A stretch of DNA of 64,000 nucleotides. It comes from Dokdonella_A sp966248875. GTDB lineage: Bacteria; Pseudomonadota; Gammaproteobacteria; Xanthomonadales; Rhodanobacteraceae. The stretch spans positions 22,160 through 86,159 of the forward strand of contig CBINBI010000004.1 in NCBI GenBank assembly GCA_966248875.1. Reading direction: 5' to 3'. Each line of letters starts with the position of its first letter. The stretch's first letter is position 1. This document shows positions 57,030 to 64,000 of the stretch, in pieces. A model generated the notes under the pieces. The model was not told the DNA's origin. It was given only the letters and a program-made list of their open reading frames with translations, and did not search any database. The position numbers were made by a program, and so were the translations under genes.

Positions 57030-57917
57030 ATGATCCCCGCGCGATGCCTGGCTGCCGTTCCGTTGCTGCTGATGTTCACCCTCGCCCGCGCTGCGAGCAC
57101 CGTGCGCTTGCCGGACTGGATGTGCGGCGCCGGCGACACCGTGTTCCGCTCCGGCTTCGAGTCGGACGAGGTCCTGCCGCATGATCCCTCGAACGGCAGC
57201 GGCGGCGCCTACCCCGGCAACCAGACGCGCACGATCACCGTGTCCGGGATAGGCAACCGCACGTTCTACCTGCGCCTGCCGCCGGCCTACACGCCCACGC
57301 GCTCATGGCCGCTGCTGCTTGCGCTGCACGGCGCCGCGGGCTCGCCCGGTGCGGCGCAGGCCGCGGCACAACAGGTGCGGAGCGACTGGTCGAGCTGGGC
57401 CGACAGCCACGGCTTCGTCGTGCTGGCGCCGGTCGCGAGCGGATCGCAGGGCAGCTGGGTGCCGCAAACCGACGTGCCCGTGATGTCGGCCGCGCTCGAC
57501 GACACGATGGCTCGCTACAACATCGAACGGACGCGCATCGAACTATGGGGCTTCTCGGCCGGCGCGCACGTCGCGCACGCGCTTGCACTTTTCAACGCCG
57601 ATTACTTCGCGGCCTACGGCGTCAGCGCCGGATCGCTCACGCAATACGCGTGCACCGACAACGGCGTACCGCCGCCGAGCTGCAATCAGCTTCTCGGCTC
57701 GGCGCAGCCGAAGATTCCGGTGGATATCCATCTCGGCACGCTGGATCCGCTGTACACGACCTACGGCGCCGGCGACGATCCGGGCCGGTTCCAGAGTAAC
57801 GGCTGGGTCATGAACCAGGACCTGTTCTACACGCTGTTCGCGGGCGGGCACACGTATACGGTCGCGCAGCTCGGCGAGATCTGGACGAATATCTGTCCGT
57901 TCGCGCTCGGGCCGTAG
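57030..57917 (+). CDS. Secreted esterase (LpqC/PHB-depolymerase-like) with VFRSGFE motif behind the signal
   Basis: Exported alpha/beta hydrolase of 295 residues. Signal peptide about 1-22 (LMFTLARAAS). Soon after comes CGAGDTVFRSGFESDE, containing the motif D-T-V-F-R-S-G-F-E (36-44) shared with three other exported proteins. The hydrolase domain starts near 60 (FYLRLPPAYTP, LLLALHGAAG), with the nucleophile in LWGFSAGAHVAHAL, an Asp in HLGTLDPLY and a His in FAGGHTY. Family relatives are feruloyl/acetyl-xylan or polyhydroxybutyrate esterases; substrate open. ATG 57030 has no strong ribosome site. Convergent with fdsD. Confidence 0.85.
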   Translation: MIPARCLAAVPLLLMFTLARAASTVRLPDWMCGAGDTVFRSGFESDEVLPHDPSNGSGGAYPGNQTRTITVSGIGNRTFYLRLPPAYTPTRSWPLLLALHGAAGSPGAAQAAAQQVRSDWSSWADSHGFVVLAPVASGSQGSWVPQTDVPVMSAALDDTMARYNIERTRIELWGFSAGAHVAHALALFNADYFAAYGVSAGSLTQYACTDNGVPPPSCNQLLGSAQPKIPVDIHLGTLDPLYTTYGAGDDPGRFQSNGWVMNQDLFYTLFAGGHTYTVAQLGEIWTNICPFALGP

Positions 57918-58008
57918 CTCCCTCGTGAGGCAGCGCGCTGCACCGTCGCGAAAAATCAGGAAGCGAACCTATGAGCCATGAACGCTGAGATCGGGACTGC
58001 GGTATGCG

Positions 58009-58236
58009 CTACGCCGGCTGCTGCATGCGGGCCAGCTCCTGCACGCCTTCGCGCGCGAGGTCGCTGAGGCCGTGCCCGCCCGCTTCGAGATGCGCGATGA
58101 TCTGCCTGCGCATGCGCGGCTCCCAGAATCGCCTGAGATGCGTCGCCACGCCGCTGACGGCGGCCGCGTGATCGGGCTCGGACGCGAAGTAGTTGGCGAT
58201 GTCGTTGACCATGTCGACCAGCCGTTCGACGTTCAT
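58009..58236 (-). CDS. fdsD: Formate dehydrogenase subunit delta
   Basis: Small subunit of 75 residues of the soluble NAD-dependent Mo formate dehydrogenase. It starts MNVERLVDMVNDIANYFASEPD, the FdsD signature, with HLRRFWEPRMRRQI and a helical GLSDLAREGVQEL tail. Its role is in maturation or stability of the complex rather than catalysis. ATG 58236 overlaps the fdhD stop by four bases. Last gene of the operon. Confidence 0.92.
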   Translation of the reverse strand: MNVERLVDMVNDIANYFASEPDHAAAVSGVATHLRRFWEPRMRRQIIAHLEAGGHGLSDLAREGVQELARMQQPA

Positions 58237-59093
58237 GCCGGAATCTCCATTGGCGTGCGCATTAGGCGCTGCGGGTTCGCATAGACCACATGGCCCTCGG
58301 GCCGCGCGAACCCGATCAGCGTCATGCCGGTTTCCTCGGCGAGATGGATCGCAAGCGCGGTCGGCGCGGAGATCGCGGCGAGCAGCGCGATGCCGACCGT
58401 CGCGGACTTCTGCACCATCTCGTAACTCGCGCGGCTCGTGACGACGAGAAAGCCGTCGTCGACGCGCTCGCCCGTCTTCGCCATCGCGCCGATCAGCTTG
58501 TCCAGCGCGTTGTGCCGACCAACGTCCTCTCGCACCAGCGCGATGTCGCCGTCGCGATGCGCCCACGCCGCCGCGTGTGTCGCGCCCGTCGCGACGTTGA
58601 GCGGCTGACGATCGTGCAACTGCGCGAGCGCGCGGTGCAGAGCCGCTGCGTCGATCTCCGGGCCTTCGCCCACCGGTGGCGGCTGGCGTACGGCGTCCTC
58701 GAGCGCCTGCGCGCCGCAGAGCCCGCAGCTCGTGCGGCCGGTGAGGTTGCGATGCCGTGCCTCCAGCGCCTCGGCGCGCGCGGCGGGGATGCAGAGGCGC
58801 ATCTCGATGCCTTCGAGCAGCGTCTTTATCTCGACCGATTCGAGCTCTTCCGGGCGGCCGATCACCGCCTCGCTCAGCGAAAAGCCGAGCGCGAACTCGT
58901 CGAGGTCGCGCGGCGTCGCCATCATGACGACGTGCGGCCGGTCGTTGTAGACGAACGCGATCGGCACTTCCTCGGCGATCGCGTCCGTGAGCTCGGCATC
59001 CCTGCCCGAGCGGAAGCGGCGGATCGGCCGGCGCACGAAGCCCGCGTGCGATTCGTCCGCGGGCTCAGGCGGTTGGCGTCGCGACCCGCTCAT
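58233..59093 (-). CDS. fdhD: Formate dehydrogenase accessory sulfurtransferase FdhD
   Basis: Transfers sulfur from IscS to the molybdenum cofactor of formate dehydrogenase, without which the enzyme is inactive. It has 286 residues. Motifs: EVPIAFVYNDRPHVVMMATP, DLDEFALGFSLSE, the catalytic SCGLCG (CxxC) and REDVGRHNALDKLIG, then VVTSRASYEMVQKSA. ATG 59093 lies 29 bases inside the end of fdsA, so translation is coupled. Placement between fdsA and fdsD is the classical fds operon order. Confidence 0.95.
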   Translation of the reverse strand: MSGSRRQPPEPADESHAGFVRRPIRRFRSGRDAELTDAIAEEVPIAFVYNDRPHVVMMATPRDLDEFALGFSLSEAVIGRPEELESVEIKTLLEGIEMRLCIPAARAEALEARHRNLTGRTSCGLCGAQALEDAVRQPPPVGEGPEIDAAALHRALAQLHDRQPLNVATGATHAAAWAHRDGDIALVREDVGRHNALDKLIGAMAKTGERVDDGFLVVTSRASYEMVQKSATVGIALLAAISAPTALAIHLAEETGMTLIGFARPEGHVVYANPQRLMRTPMEIPA

Positions 59094-61962
59094 TCGCCTT
59101 GTCCAGCAGCGCCTGCTGCCTTTCGCTGAACTCGCGATAGCGCTTCTGCCAGTCGGACGGCTGGTTCACGCGCGTGACCTGGACCGCGGTGACCTTGTAC
59201 TCCGGACAGTTCGTCGCCCAGTCCGAGTTCTCGGTGGTGATCACGTTCGCGCCCGAGAACGGGAAGTGGAACGTGGTGTAGACGACGCCGGGCTGCATGC
59301 GATCGCTGATCAGCGCGCGCAGCACGGTCTCGCCGGCACGGCTCTCGATGCCGACCCAGTCGCCGTCCTTGATGCCGCGGTCCTCGGCGTCCTGCGGATG
59401 GATCTCGAGGCGGTCCTCGCTGTGCCAGCGCACGTTTTCGGTGCGCCGCGTCTGCGCGCCCACGTTGTACTGCGTGAGGATGCGGCCGGTGGTGAGGATC
59501 AGCGGGTACTTCGCGTTGACCTTCTCGGTCGTCGGCACGTATTCGGTCAGCAGGAACCGTCCCTTGCCGCGCACGAACTCGCCGACGTGCATCGTCGGCG
59601 TGCCTTCGGGGTGCTGCTCGTTGCACGGCCACTGCACGCTGCCGAGCTCGTCGATGCGCGCGAAGCTCATGTTGGCGAACGTCGGCGTGACGCGGGCGAT
59701 CTCGTCCATGATCTCGGACGCGTGCGTGTAGTGCATCGGATAGCCGATCGCGTTGGAGAGGAGCTGCGTGATCTCCCAGTCCGCGTAGCCATTCTTCGGC
59801 TGCATGACCTTGCGCACGCGCGAGACGCGGCGCTCGGCGTTGGTGAACGTGCCGTCCTTCTCGAGGAAAGTGGACCCCGGCAGGAACACGTGCGCGAACT
59901 TCGCCGTCTCGTTGAGAAACAGGTCCTGCACGATGATGCATTCCATCGAGGTCAGGGCGGCGGTGACGTGCTGCGTGTTCGGATCGGACTGCGCGATGTC
60001 CTCGCCCTGGATGTAGAGCGCCTTGAACTCGCCGTCGAGCGCGGCCTCGAACATGTTCGGAATGCGCAGGCCCGGCTCGGCCAGCAGCTCGACGCCCCAC
60101 TCCTTCTCGAACACCGAGCGCACCGCGTCGTCGGCGACGTGGCGGTACGCGGTGAACTCGTGCGGGAACGAGCCCATGTCGCACGAGCCCTGCACGTTGT
60201 TCTGCCCGCGCAGCGGATTGACGCCGACGCCTTCGCGGCCGATGTTGCCCGTCGCCATCGCAAGATTCGCGATGCCCATGACCGCGGTGGAGCCCTGCGA
60301 GTGCTCGGTGACGCCGAGGCCGTAGTAGATCGCGCCGTTGCCGCCGGTCGCGTAGAGGCGCGCGGCGGCGCGCACGTCGGCCGCGGGCACGCCGGTGACG
60401 CTCTCCATCGCCTCGGGCGAATTGCGCGGCTCGGCGACGAAGGCGCGCCACTTCGCGAACGCCTCAGGCTCGCAGCGCGTGCGCACGAACTCCTCGTCGA
60501 TGAGGTTTTCGGCGACGATGACGTGCGCCAGCGAATTCAGCATCGCGACATTCGTGCCGGGCCGGAGCTGCAGGTGATAGTCGGCCTGGATGTGCGGCGT
60601 GCGCACGATGTCGATGCGGCGCGGATCGATGACGATGAGCCGCGCGCCCTGGCGCAGGCGCCGTTTCATCTGCGAGGCGAACACCGGATGGCCGTCGGTC
60701 GGATTCGCGCCCATGATGACGATCACGTCCGCCTTCATGACCGAATCGAAGTTCTGCGTGCCGGCCGATTCGCCGATCGTGTTCTTGAGCCCGTATCCGG
60801 TCGGCGAATGACAGACGCGCGCGCAGGTGTCCACGTTGTTGTTGCGGAAGCCGGCGCGCACGAGCTTCTGCACGAGATAGGTTTCCTCGTTCGTACAGCG
60901 CGAGGACGTGATGCCGCCGATCGAGAAGCGGCCGTACTTCGCCTGGATGCGCTTGAGCTCGGACGCGGCGTGGCTGATCGCCTCCTCCCAGCTCACTTCG
61001 CGCCAGGGATCGGAGATCTTCGCCCGCACCATCGGCTTCAGGATGCGATCGGGGTGCGTCGCATAGCCGATCGCGAAGCGGCCCTTGACACAACTGTGGC
61101 CGTGATTCGCATGGCCGTCCTTGTTCGGCACCATGCGCACGATCTCTTCGCCCTTCATCTCGGCGCGGAACGAGCAGCCGACGCCGCAGTACGCACAGGT
61201 GGTGACGACGCTGCACTCCGGCGCACCCTTCGCCAGCAGCGACTTCTCGACGAGCGCGCCGGTCGGGCAAGCCTGCACGCAGGCGCCGCACGAGACGCAC
61301 TCGGAATCCATGAACGGCTCGTCCTGGCTCGCGGCGATCTTCGATTCGAAACCGCGGCCCTGGACCGTCAGCGCCAGCGTGCCCTGCTGCTCGTCGCAGG
61401 CGCGCACGCAGCGCGAGCAGACGATGCACTGGGCGGGATCGAAGCGGAAGTACGGATTCGATTCGTCGATCTCGGCGAAGAGCTCGTTGTCTTCGCCGGT
61501 CGGCTTCTTCGCGTTCACGTGGTTGGCGCCGTCAAAGCCGTAGCGCACGTCCTCGAGACCGACCAGCTTTGCCATCTCCTCGATCTCGGTGCGCCCGCCG
61601 GGCGGCGCCGTGATCGCGGCTAGGGGATGATCGGAAAGGTAGAGTTCCATGACGCCGCGACGGAGCTGCGTCAGCTTCTCGCTCTGCGTCGTCACCTTCA
61701 TGCCCGCCGCGACCGGCGTCGTGCACGAGGCCGGAAAGCCCTTCATGCCTTCGACCTGCACGAGGCAGAGCCGGCACGAGCCGAACGGCTCGAGCAGCTC
61801 GGTCGCGCAGAGCTTCGGGATCGTGATCCCGGCTTCCGCCGCGGCGCGCAGCACCGAGGTGCCGGCCGGCACGCGCACGTCGATGCCGTCGATCGTCAGC
61901 GCGACGGTTTCGGTCGAGGGTGACTTCGGCGTGCCGAGGTCGGATTCAGCTATGGAACGCAT
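59065..61962 (-). CDS. fdsA: NAD-dependent formate dehydrogenase, catalytic alpha subunit
   Basis: Molybdenum bis-MGD enzyme of 965 residues that oxidises formate to CO2. N-terminal ferredoxin-like 2Fe-2S domain (CATELLEPFGSCRLC... SCTTP), an extra His-Cys region, then two 4Fe-4S sites CIVCSRCVRAC and CVSCGACVQACP. The molybdopterin part has the 4Fe-4S CAYCGVGC and the active-site Cys in ARVCHSPTGYGL, so a Cys rather than selenocysteine enzyme. It continues through the molydopterin dinucleotide-binding domain (TGRILTQYNVGAQTRRTENV). ATG 61962. Separated from fdsB by a palindromic repeat inside the operon. Confidence 0.97.
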   Translation of the reverse strand: MRSIAESDLGTPKSPSTETVALTIDGIDVRVPAGTSVLRAAAEAGITIPKLCATELLEPFGSCRLCLVQVEGMKGFPASCTTPVAAGMKVTTQSEKLTQLRRGVMELYLSDHPLAAITAPPGGRTEIEEMAKLVGLEDVRYGFDGANHVNAKKPTGEDNELFAEIDESNPYFRFDPAQCIVCSRCVRACDEQQGTLALTVQGRGFESKIAASQDEPFMDSECVSCGACVQACPTGALVEKSLLAKGAPECSVVTTCAYCGVGCSFRAEMKGEEIVRMVPNKDGHANHGHSCVKGRFAIGYATHPDRILKPMVRAKISDPWREVSWEEAISHAASELKRIQAKYGRFSIGGITSSRCTNEETYLVQKLVRAGFRNNNVDTCARVCHSPTGYGLKNTIGESAGTQNFDSVMKADVIVIMGANPTDGHPVFASQMKRRLRQGARLIVIDPRRIDIVRTPHIQADYHLQLRPGTNVAMLNSLAHVIVAENLIDEEFVRTRCEPEAFAKWRAFVAEPRNSPEAMESVTGVPAADVRAAARLYATGGNGAIYYGLGVTEHSQGSTAVMGIANLAMATGNIGREGVGVNPLRGQNNVQGSCDMGSFPHEFTAYRHVADDAVRSVFEKEWGVELLAEPGLRIPNMFEAALDGEFKALYIQGEDIAQSDPNTQHVTAALTSMECIIVQDLFLNETAKFAHVFLPGSTFLEKDGTFTNAERRVSRVRKVMQPKNGYADWEITQLLSNAIGYPMHYTHASEIMDEIARVTPTFANMSFARIDELGSVQWPCNEQHPEGTPTMHVGEFVRGKGRFLLTEYVPTTEKVNAKYPLILTTGRILTQYNVGAQTRRTENVRWHSEDRLEIHPQDAEDRGIKDGDWVGIESRAGETVLRALISDRMQPGVVYTTFHFPFSGANVITTENSDWATNCPEYKVTAVQVTRVNQPSDWQKRYREFSERQQALLDKANERVATPTA

Positions 61963-61999
61963 GGTTCAAACTCCTGCGCCAACCGCGGCGCTACAAACT

Positions 62000-62086
62000 C
62001 GTCGTCCCGGCGAAAGCCGGGACCCATTTTGATCTTTCGCGTGTGATGCAGAAGCAAAATGGATTCCGGCTTTCGCCGGAATGACG
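62000..62086. repeat. Palindromic element lodged between fdsB and fdsA
   Basis: CGTCGTCCCGGCGAAAGCCG... GACCCATTTTG and CAAAATGGATTCCGGCTTTC... ATGACG are long inverted arms, each also a hairpin, around about 20 bases. It accounts for most of the 145-base fdsB-fdsA gap in an operon whose other junctions overlap. Confidence 0.85.
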
Positions 62087-62107
62087 GAGCAAATGCGAGG
62101 CGCAGGG

Positions 62108-63646
62108 TCACGCCCGCACCTCGAAATCTTCCGGAAAATATTCCAGCGCGCTGCGCACGGGATCGGGTGTCAGCCCGCCCATCGCGCACAGGGATCCGTA
62201 CCGCATCGTCTCGAACAGATCCTTCAGCAGGACGATGTTCTTCTCGCGCTCGAAGCCGGCGCGGATGCGGTCGATGACTTCCACACCGCGCGTCGAGCCG
62301 ATCCGGCACGGCGTGCACTTGCCGCAGGATTCGATCGCACAGAATTCCATCGCGTAGCGCGCCTGTTCCAGCATGTCCACCGTGTCGTCGAATGCGACGA
62401 TGCCGCCGTGACCGAGCATCGCGCCGATCGCCGCGAACGCCTCGTAATCAACGATGGTGTCGAACTGCGACTCCGGCAAGTAGGCGCCGAGCGGGCCGCC
62501 GACCTGAACCGCACGGATCGGGCGGCCCGAATATGAACCGCCGCCGTATTCATAAAGCAGCTCGCGCAAGGTCACGCCGAACGCCTTTTCGACCAGGCCC
62601 GTGTGCTTGAGGTTTCCAGCAAGCTGCAGCGGCAGCGTGCCGCGCGAGCGGCCGGTGCCGTAGTCCCGGTAGTACTCCGCGCCGCGATCGAGAATGATCG
62701 GCACGGACGCCAGCGTGATCACGTTGTTGATCACGGTGGGCTGGCCGAACAGGCCCTTGATCGCCGGCAGCGGCGGCTTGAAGCGCACCTGGCCGCGCTT
62801 GCCTTCCAGCGAATCGAGCAACGAGGTTTCCTCGCCACAGATATACGCGCCGGCGCCGAGCCGCACTTCGAGATCGAAGCGCCGCGACGTGCCGTTGATG
62901 CCGGGGCCGAGCCAGCCCGCGGCGTACGCGTTCGCGATCGCCTCGCCCAGCGCGCGGAACGCGTGCGGATATTCGCTGCGGAGATAGATGTAGCCCTGCG
63001 TCGCGCCGACGGCGAGGCCGGCGATCGTCATGCCTTCGACGAGGCAGAGCGGATCGCCTTCCATCAGCATGCGGTCGGAGAACGTGCCGGAATCGCCTTC
63101 GTCGGCGTTGCAGACGACGTATTTCTGCGGCGAGTCCGTGCCGAGCACGGTCTTCCACTTGATGCCGGCCGGAAACGCGGCGCCGCCGCGGCCGCGCAGA
63201 CCCGAATCGGTCACCGCCTTGACGATGTCCTCGCCGCTCATCGCGAGCGCGTTCTCGAGTCCGCGGAAGCCGCCGTGCGCGCGGTAGTCCTCGACGCTGA
63301 CCGGATCGATGACGCCGACGCGCGCGAACGTCAGGCGCTCCTGCTTCTCGAAGAACGGAATCGCCTCCACCGGCCCGAGGCGCAGGCCGTGCACGTTGCC
63401 GCGTTCGAAGCCGGCGTCGAACAGCGCCGGCACGTCGGCGGCCTTGATCGGGCCGTAACCGATGCGTCCGGCCGGCGCGTCGATCTCGACCAGCGGCTCC
63501 AGCCAGAACATGCCGCGCGAGCCGTTGCGGACGAGCGTGATGTCGATGCCGCGCCGCCTCGCTTCGGATTCGATCGCGCGGGCGGTCGCGTCCGCGCCGA
63601 GCGCAAGCGCGGTTGCGTCGCGCGGGACGTAGATGCGCGTGCTCAT
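62108..63646 (-). CDS. fdsB: NAD-dependent formate dehydrogenase, beta subunit (NuoF-like)
   Basis: Diaphorase subunit of 512 residues that passes electrons from the Fe-S chain to NAD+ through FMN. An N-terminal thioredoxin-like 2Fe-2S-type domain (residues 1-100) precedes the NuoF core: LRGRGGAAFPAGIKWKT (NADH/FMN binding), NADEGDSGTFSDRMLMEGDP, GAGAYICGEETSLLDSLEG and SCGKCTPCRIGSTRG with the 4Fe-4S cysteines. The N-terminal domain lacks a full cysteine set, as is usual for FdsB. ATG 63646 overlaps the fdsG stop by four bases. Confidence 0.96.
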   Translation of the reverse strand: MSTRIYVPRDATALALGADATARAIESEARRRGIDITLVRNGSRGMFWLEPLVEIDAPAGRIGYGPIKAADVPALFDAGFERGNVHGLRLGPVEAIPFFEKQERLTFARVGVIDPVSVEDYRAHGGFRGLENALAMSGEDIVKAVTDSGLRGRGGAAFPAGIKWKTVLGTDSPQKYVVCNADEGDSGTFSDRMLMEGDPLCLVEGMTIAGLAVGATQGYIYLRSEYPHAFRALGEAIANAYAAGWLGPGINGTSRRFDLEVRLGAGAYICGEETSLLDSLEGKRGQVRFKPPLPAIKGLFGQPTVINNVITLASVPIILDRGAEYYRDYGTGRSRGTLPLQLAGNLKHTGLVEKAFGVTLRELLYEYGGGSYSGRPIRAVQVGGPLGAYLPESQFDTIVDYEAFAAIGAMLGHGGIVAFDDTVDMLEQARYAMEFCAIESCGKCTPCRIGSTRGVEVIDRIRAGFEREKNIVLLKDLFETMRYGSLCAMGGLTPDPVRSALEYFPEDFEVRA

Positions 63647-64000
63647 TTCGCCACCTCGCGCAGCTCGCCGACGAGCGCGTCGAACGCCTCGGGCGTCATC
63701 CGCGCGTGCAGCGTGTCCGGATCGACCAGCACCGACGGGCCGCAGCCGCAGTTGCCGAGGCAGTACACGGCTTCGAGCGTGATCGCGCCGTCGCTGGTCG
63801 TCTCGTGGAAGCCGATGCCGAGCGTCTTCTTCGCGTGCGCCTCCAGCGCACGCGCACCGAGAGACTGGCAGGCCTCCGCGCGGCAGATCCGCACGACGTG
63901 CCGGCCGGGCGGGTGCGTGCGGAAATGGTGATAGAAGCTGATCACGCCGTGGACTTCGGCGCGCGAGAGATTGAGCTCATACGCGATCAGCGGCACCGCG
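63643..64000 (-). CDS. fdsG: NAD-dependent formate dehydrogenase, gamma subunit (5' end outside window)
   Basis: NuoE-like 2Fe-2S subunit; about the last 118 residues are visible and the start lies beyond base 64000. AVPLIAYELNLSRAEVHGVISFYHHF is the conserved helical part, then the four cluster cysteines in CRAEACQ (C-x4-C) and CLGNCGCGP (C-x3-C). First gene of the fdsGBA-fdhD-fdsD operon as far as the window shows. A regulator gene often precedes it but cannot be seen. Confidence 0.93.
   Translation of the reverse strand, partial: AVPLIAYELNLSRAEVHGVISFYHHFRTHPPGRHVVRICRAEACQSLGARALEAHAKKTLGIGFHETTSDGAITLEAVYCLGNCGCGPSVLVDPDTLHARMTPEAFDALVGELREVAK

Noticed and set aside
60780..60860. Selenocysteine codon in the formate dehydrogenase active site
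   Set aside because: The active-site codon reads as Cys (ARVCHSPTG) and the frame contains no internal TGA.
58987..61623. 878-codon plus-strand frame opposite fdsA
   Set aside because: Complement shadow of fdsA: composition dominated by Arg, Val, Ala, Asp and His, no domain, no ribosome site, while fdsA has all expected cofactor motifs.
1..64000. CRISPR array
   Set aside because: No regularly spaced identical repeats with unique spacers. The direct repeats at 50.3-50.4 kb are nonamers at irregular spacing and the palindromes elsewhere are dispersed.
1..64000. tRNA or rRNA genes
   Set aside because: No cloverleaf with TTCGANTC/CCA features or conserved rRNA stretches seen in the intergenic spaces I read; a covariance scan was not possible.

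Overview
The window looks like chromosomal DNA of a high-GC gammaproteobacterium of the Lysobacterales (Xanthomonadales). A Rhodanobacteraceae/Dokdonella-like genome is my best guess. Supporting signs are the gene order engB / cytochrome c4 / dsbA / dsbA / endonuclease-exonuclease-phosphatase, the family of TonB receptor, the rpsU-yqeY-dnaG block, abundant intergenic palindromes of the CCCGCGAAAGCGGG and CTCTCCCGCTTGCGGGAGAG types, and secreted proteins that carry a D-x-[IV]-F-x-[DNS]-G-F-[DE] peptide. The taxonomic call rests on recall, not on a search. I found no rRNA, tRNA, CRISPR array, insertion sequence or prophage.

Layout. 1-6.2 kb: 5' part of gshA, a secreted adhesin-like protein, engB, then cytochrome c4, two DsbA-type oxidoreductases and an EEP hydrolase. 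6.2-12.4 kb: a TonB-dependent receptor, a soluble lytic transglycosylase and an NDUFA9-like SDR. 12.4-17.7 kb: lipoprotein-like truncated hemoglobin, CCA-adding enzyme, YdcF-like protein plus MidA-like methyltransferase, pteridine reductase and a hemerythrin-like protein. 17.7-23.5 kb: folK-folB-tsaD on one strand, diverging from rpsU-yqeY-dnaG plus a beta-hydroxyacid dehydrogenase on the other. 23.5-38 kb is metabolic and accessory: phytoene-desaturase-like oxidoreductase, a HipA-like kinase/DUF3037 pair, two secreted proteins, two MFS transporters, glutathione peroxidase, an altered M19 dipeptidase, an S9 peptidase, an alpha/beta hydrolase and a GMC oxidoreductase.

38.1-46.5 kb is a complete aa3-type cytochrome c oxidase locus (ctaC, ctaD, a small assembly protein, ctaG, subunit III, SURF1, a SCO-like protein, ctaA, ctaB). 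Most assembly genes are joined by 4-base ATGA overlaps, and a twin-TM DUF2909 gene sits on the opposite strand inside the locus. 47.1-50.3 kb is putA. 50.3-53.3 kb is a small accessory patch: a HipA-family kinase with its own HTH (yjjJ) behind an AT-rich repeat-bearing leader, a diverged fragment of a second putA, a higBA toxin-antitoxin pair with a palindromic operator, and a frameshifted, truncated glutathione S-transferase. 53.2-57.9 kb holds an unknown small protein, a HAD-type lipoprotein, a cold-shock protein, a FadL-like porin and a secreted esterase. 58.0-64.0 kb is an NAD-dependent molybdenum formate dehydrogenase operon (fdsG-fdsB-fdsA-fdhD-fdsD) that runs off the right edge.

The most promising leads are: the shared nine-residue motif in four exported proteins, two carrying it at the C-terminus and two just behind the signal peptide; the toxin-antitoxin patch bordered by a second putA remnant; the apparently leaderless, repeat-controlled yjjJ gene; the HipA-like/DUF3037 pair; and palindromic repeat elements lodged inside the formate dehydrogenase and rpsU-dnaG operons. 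CDS starts were chosen from ribosome binding sites, signal peptides and family length; uncertain starts are flagged.
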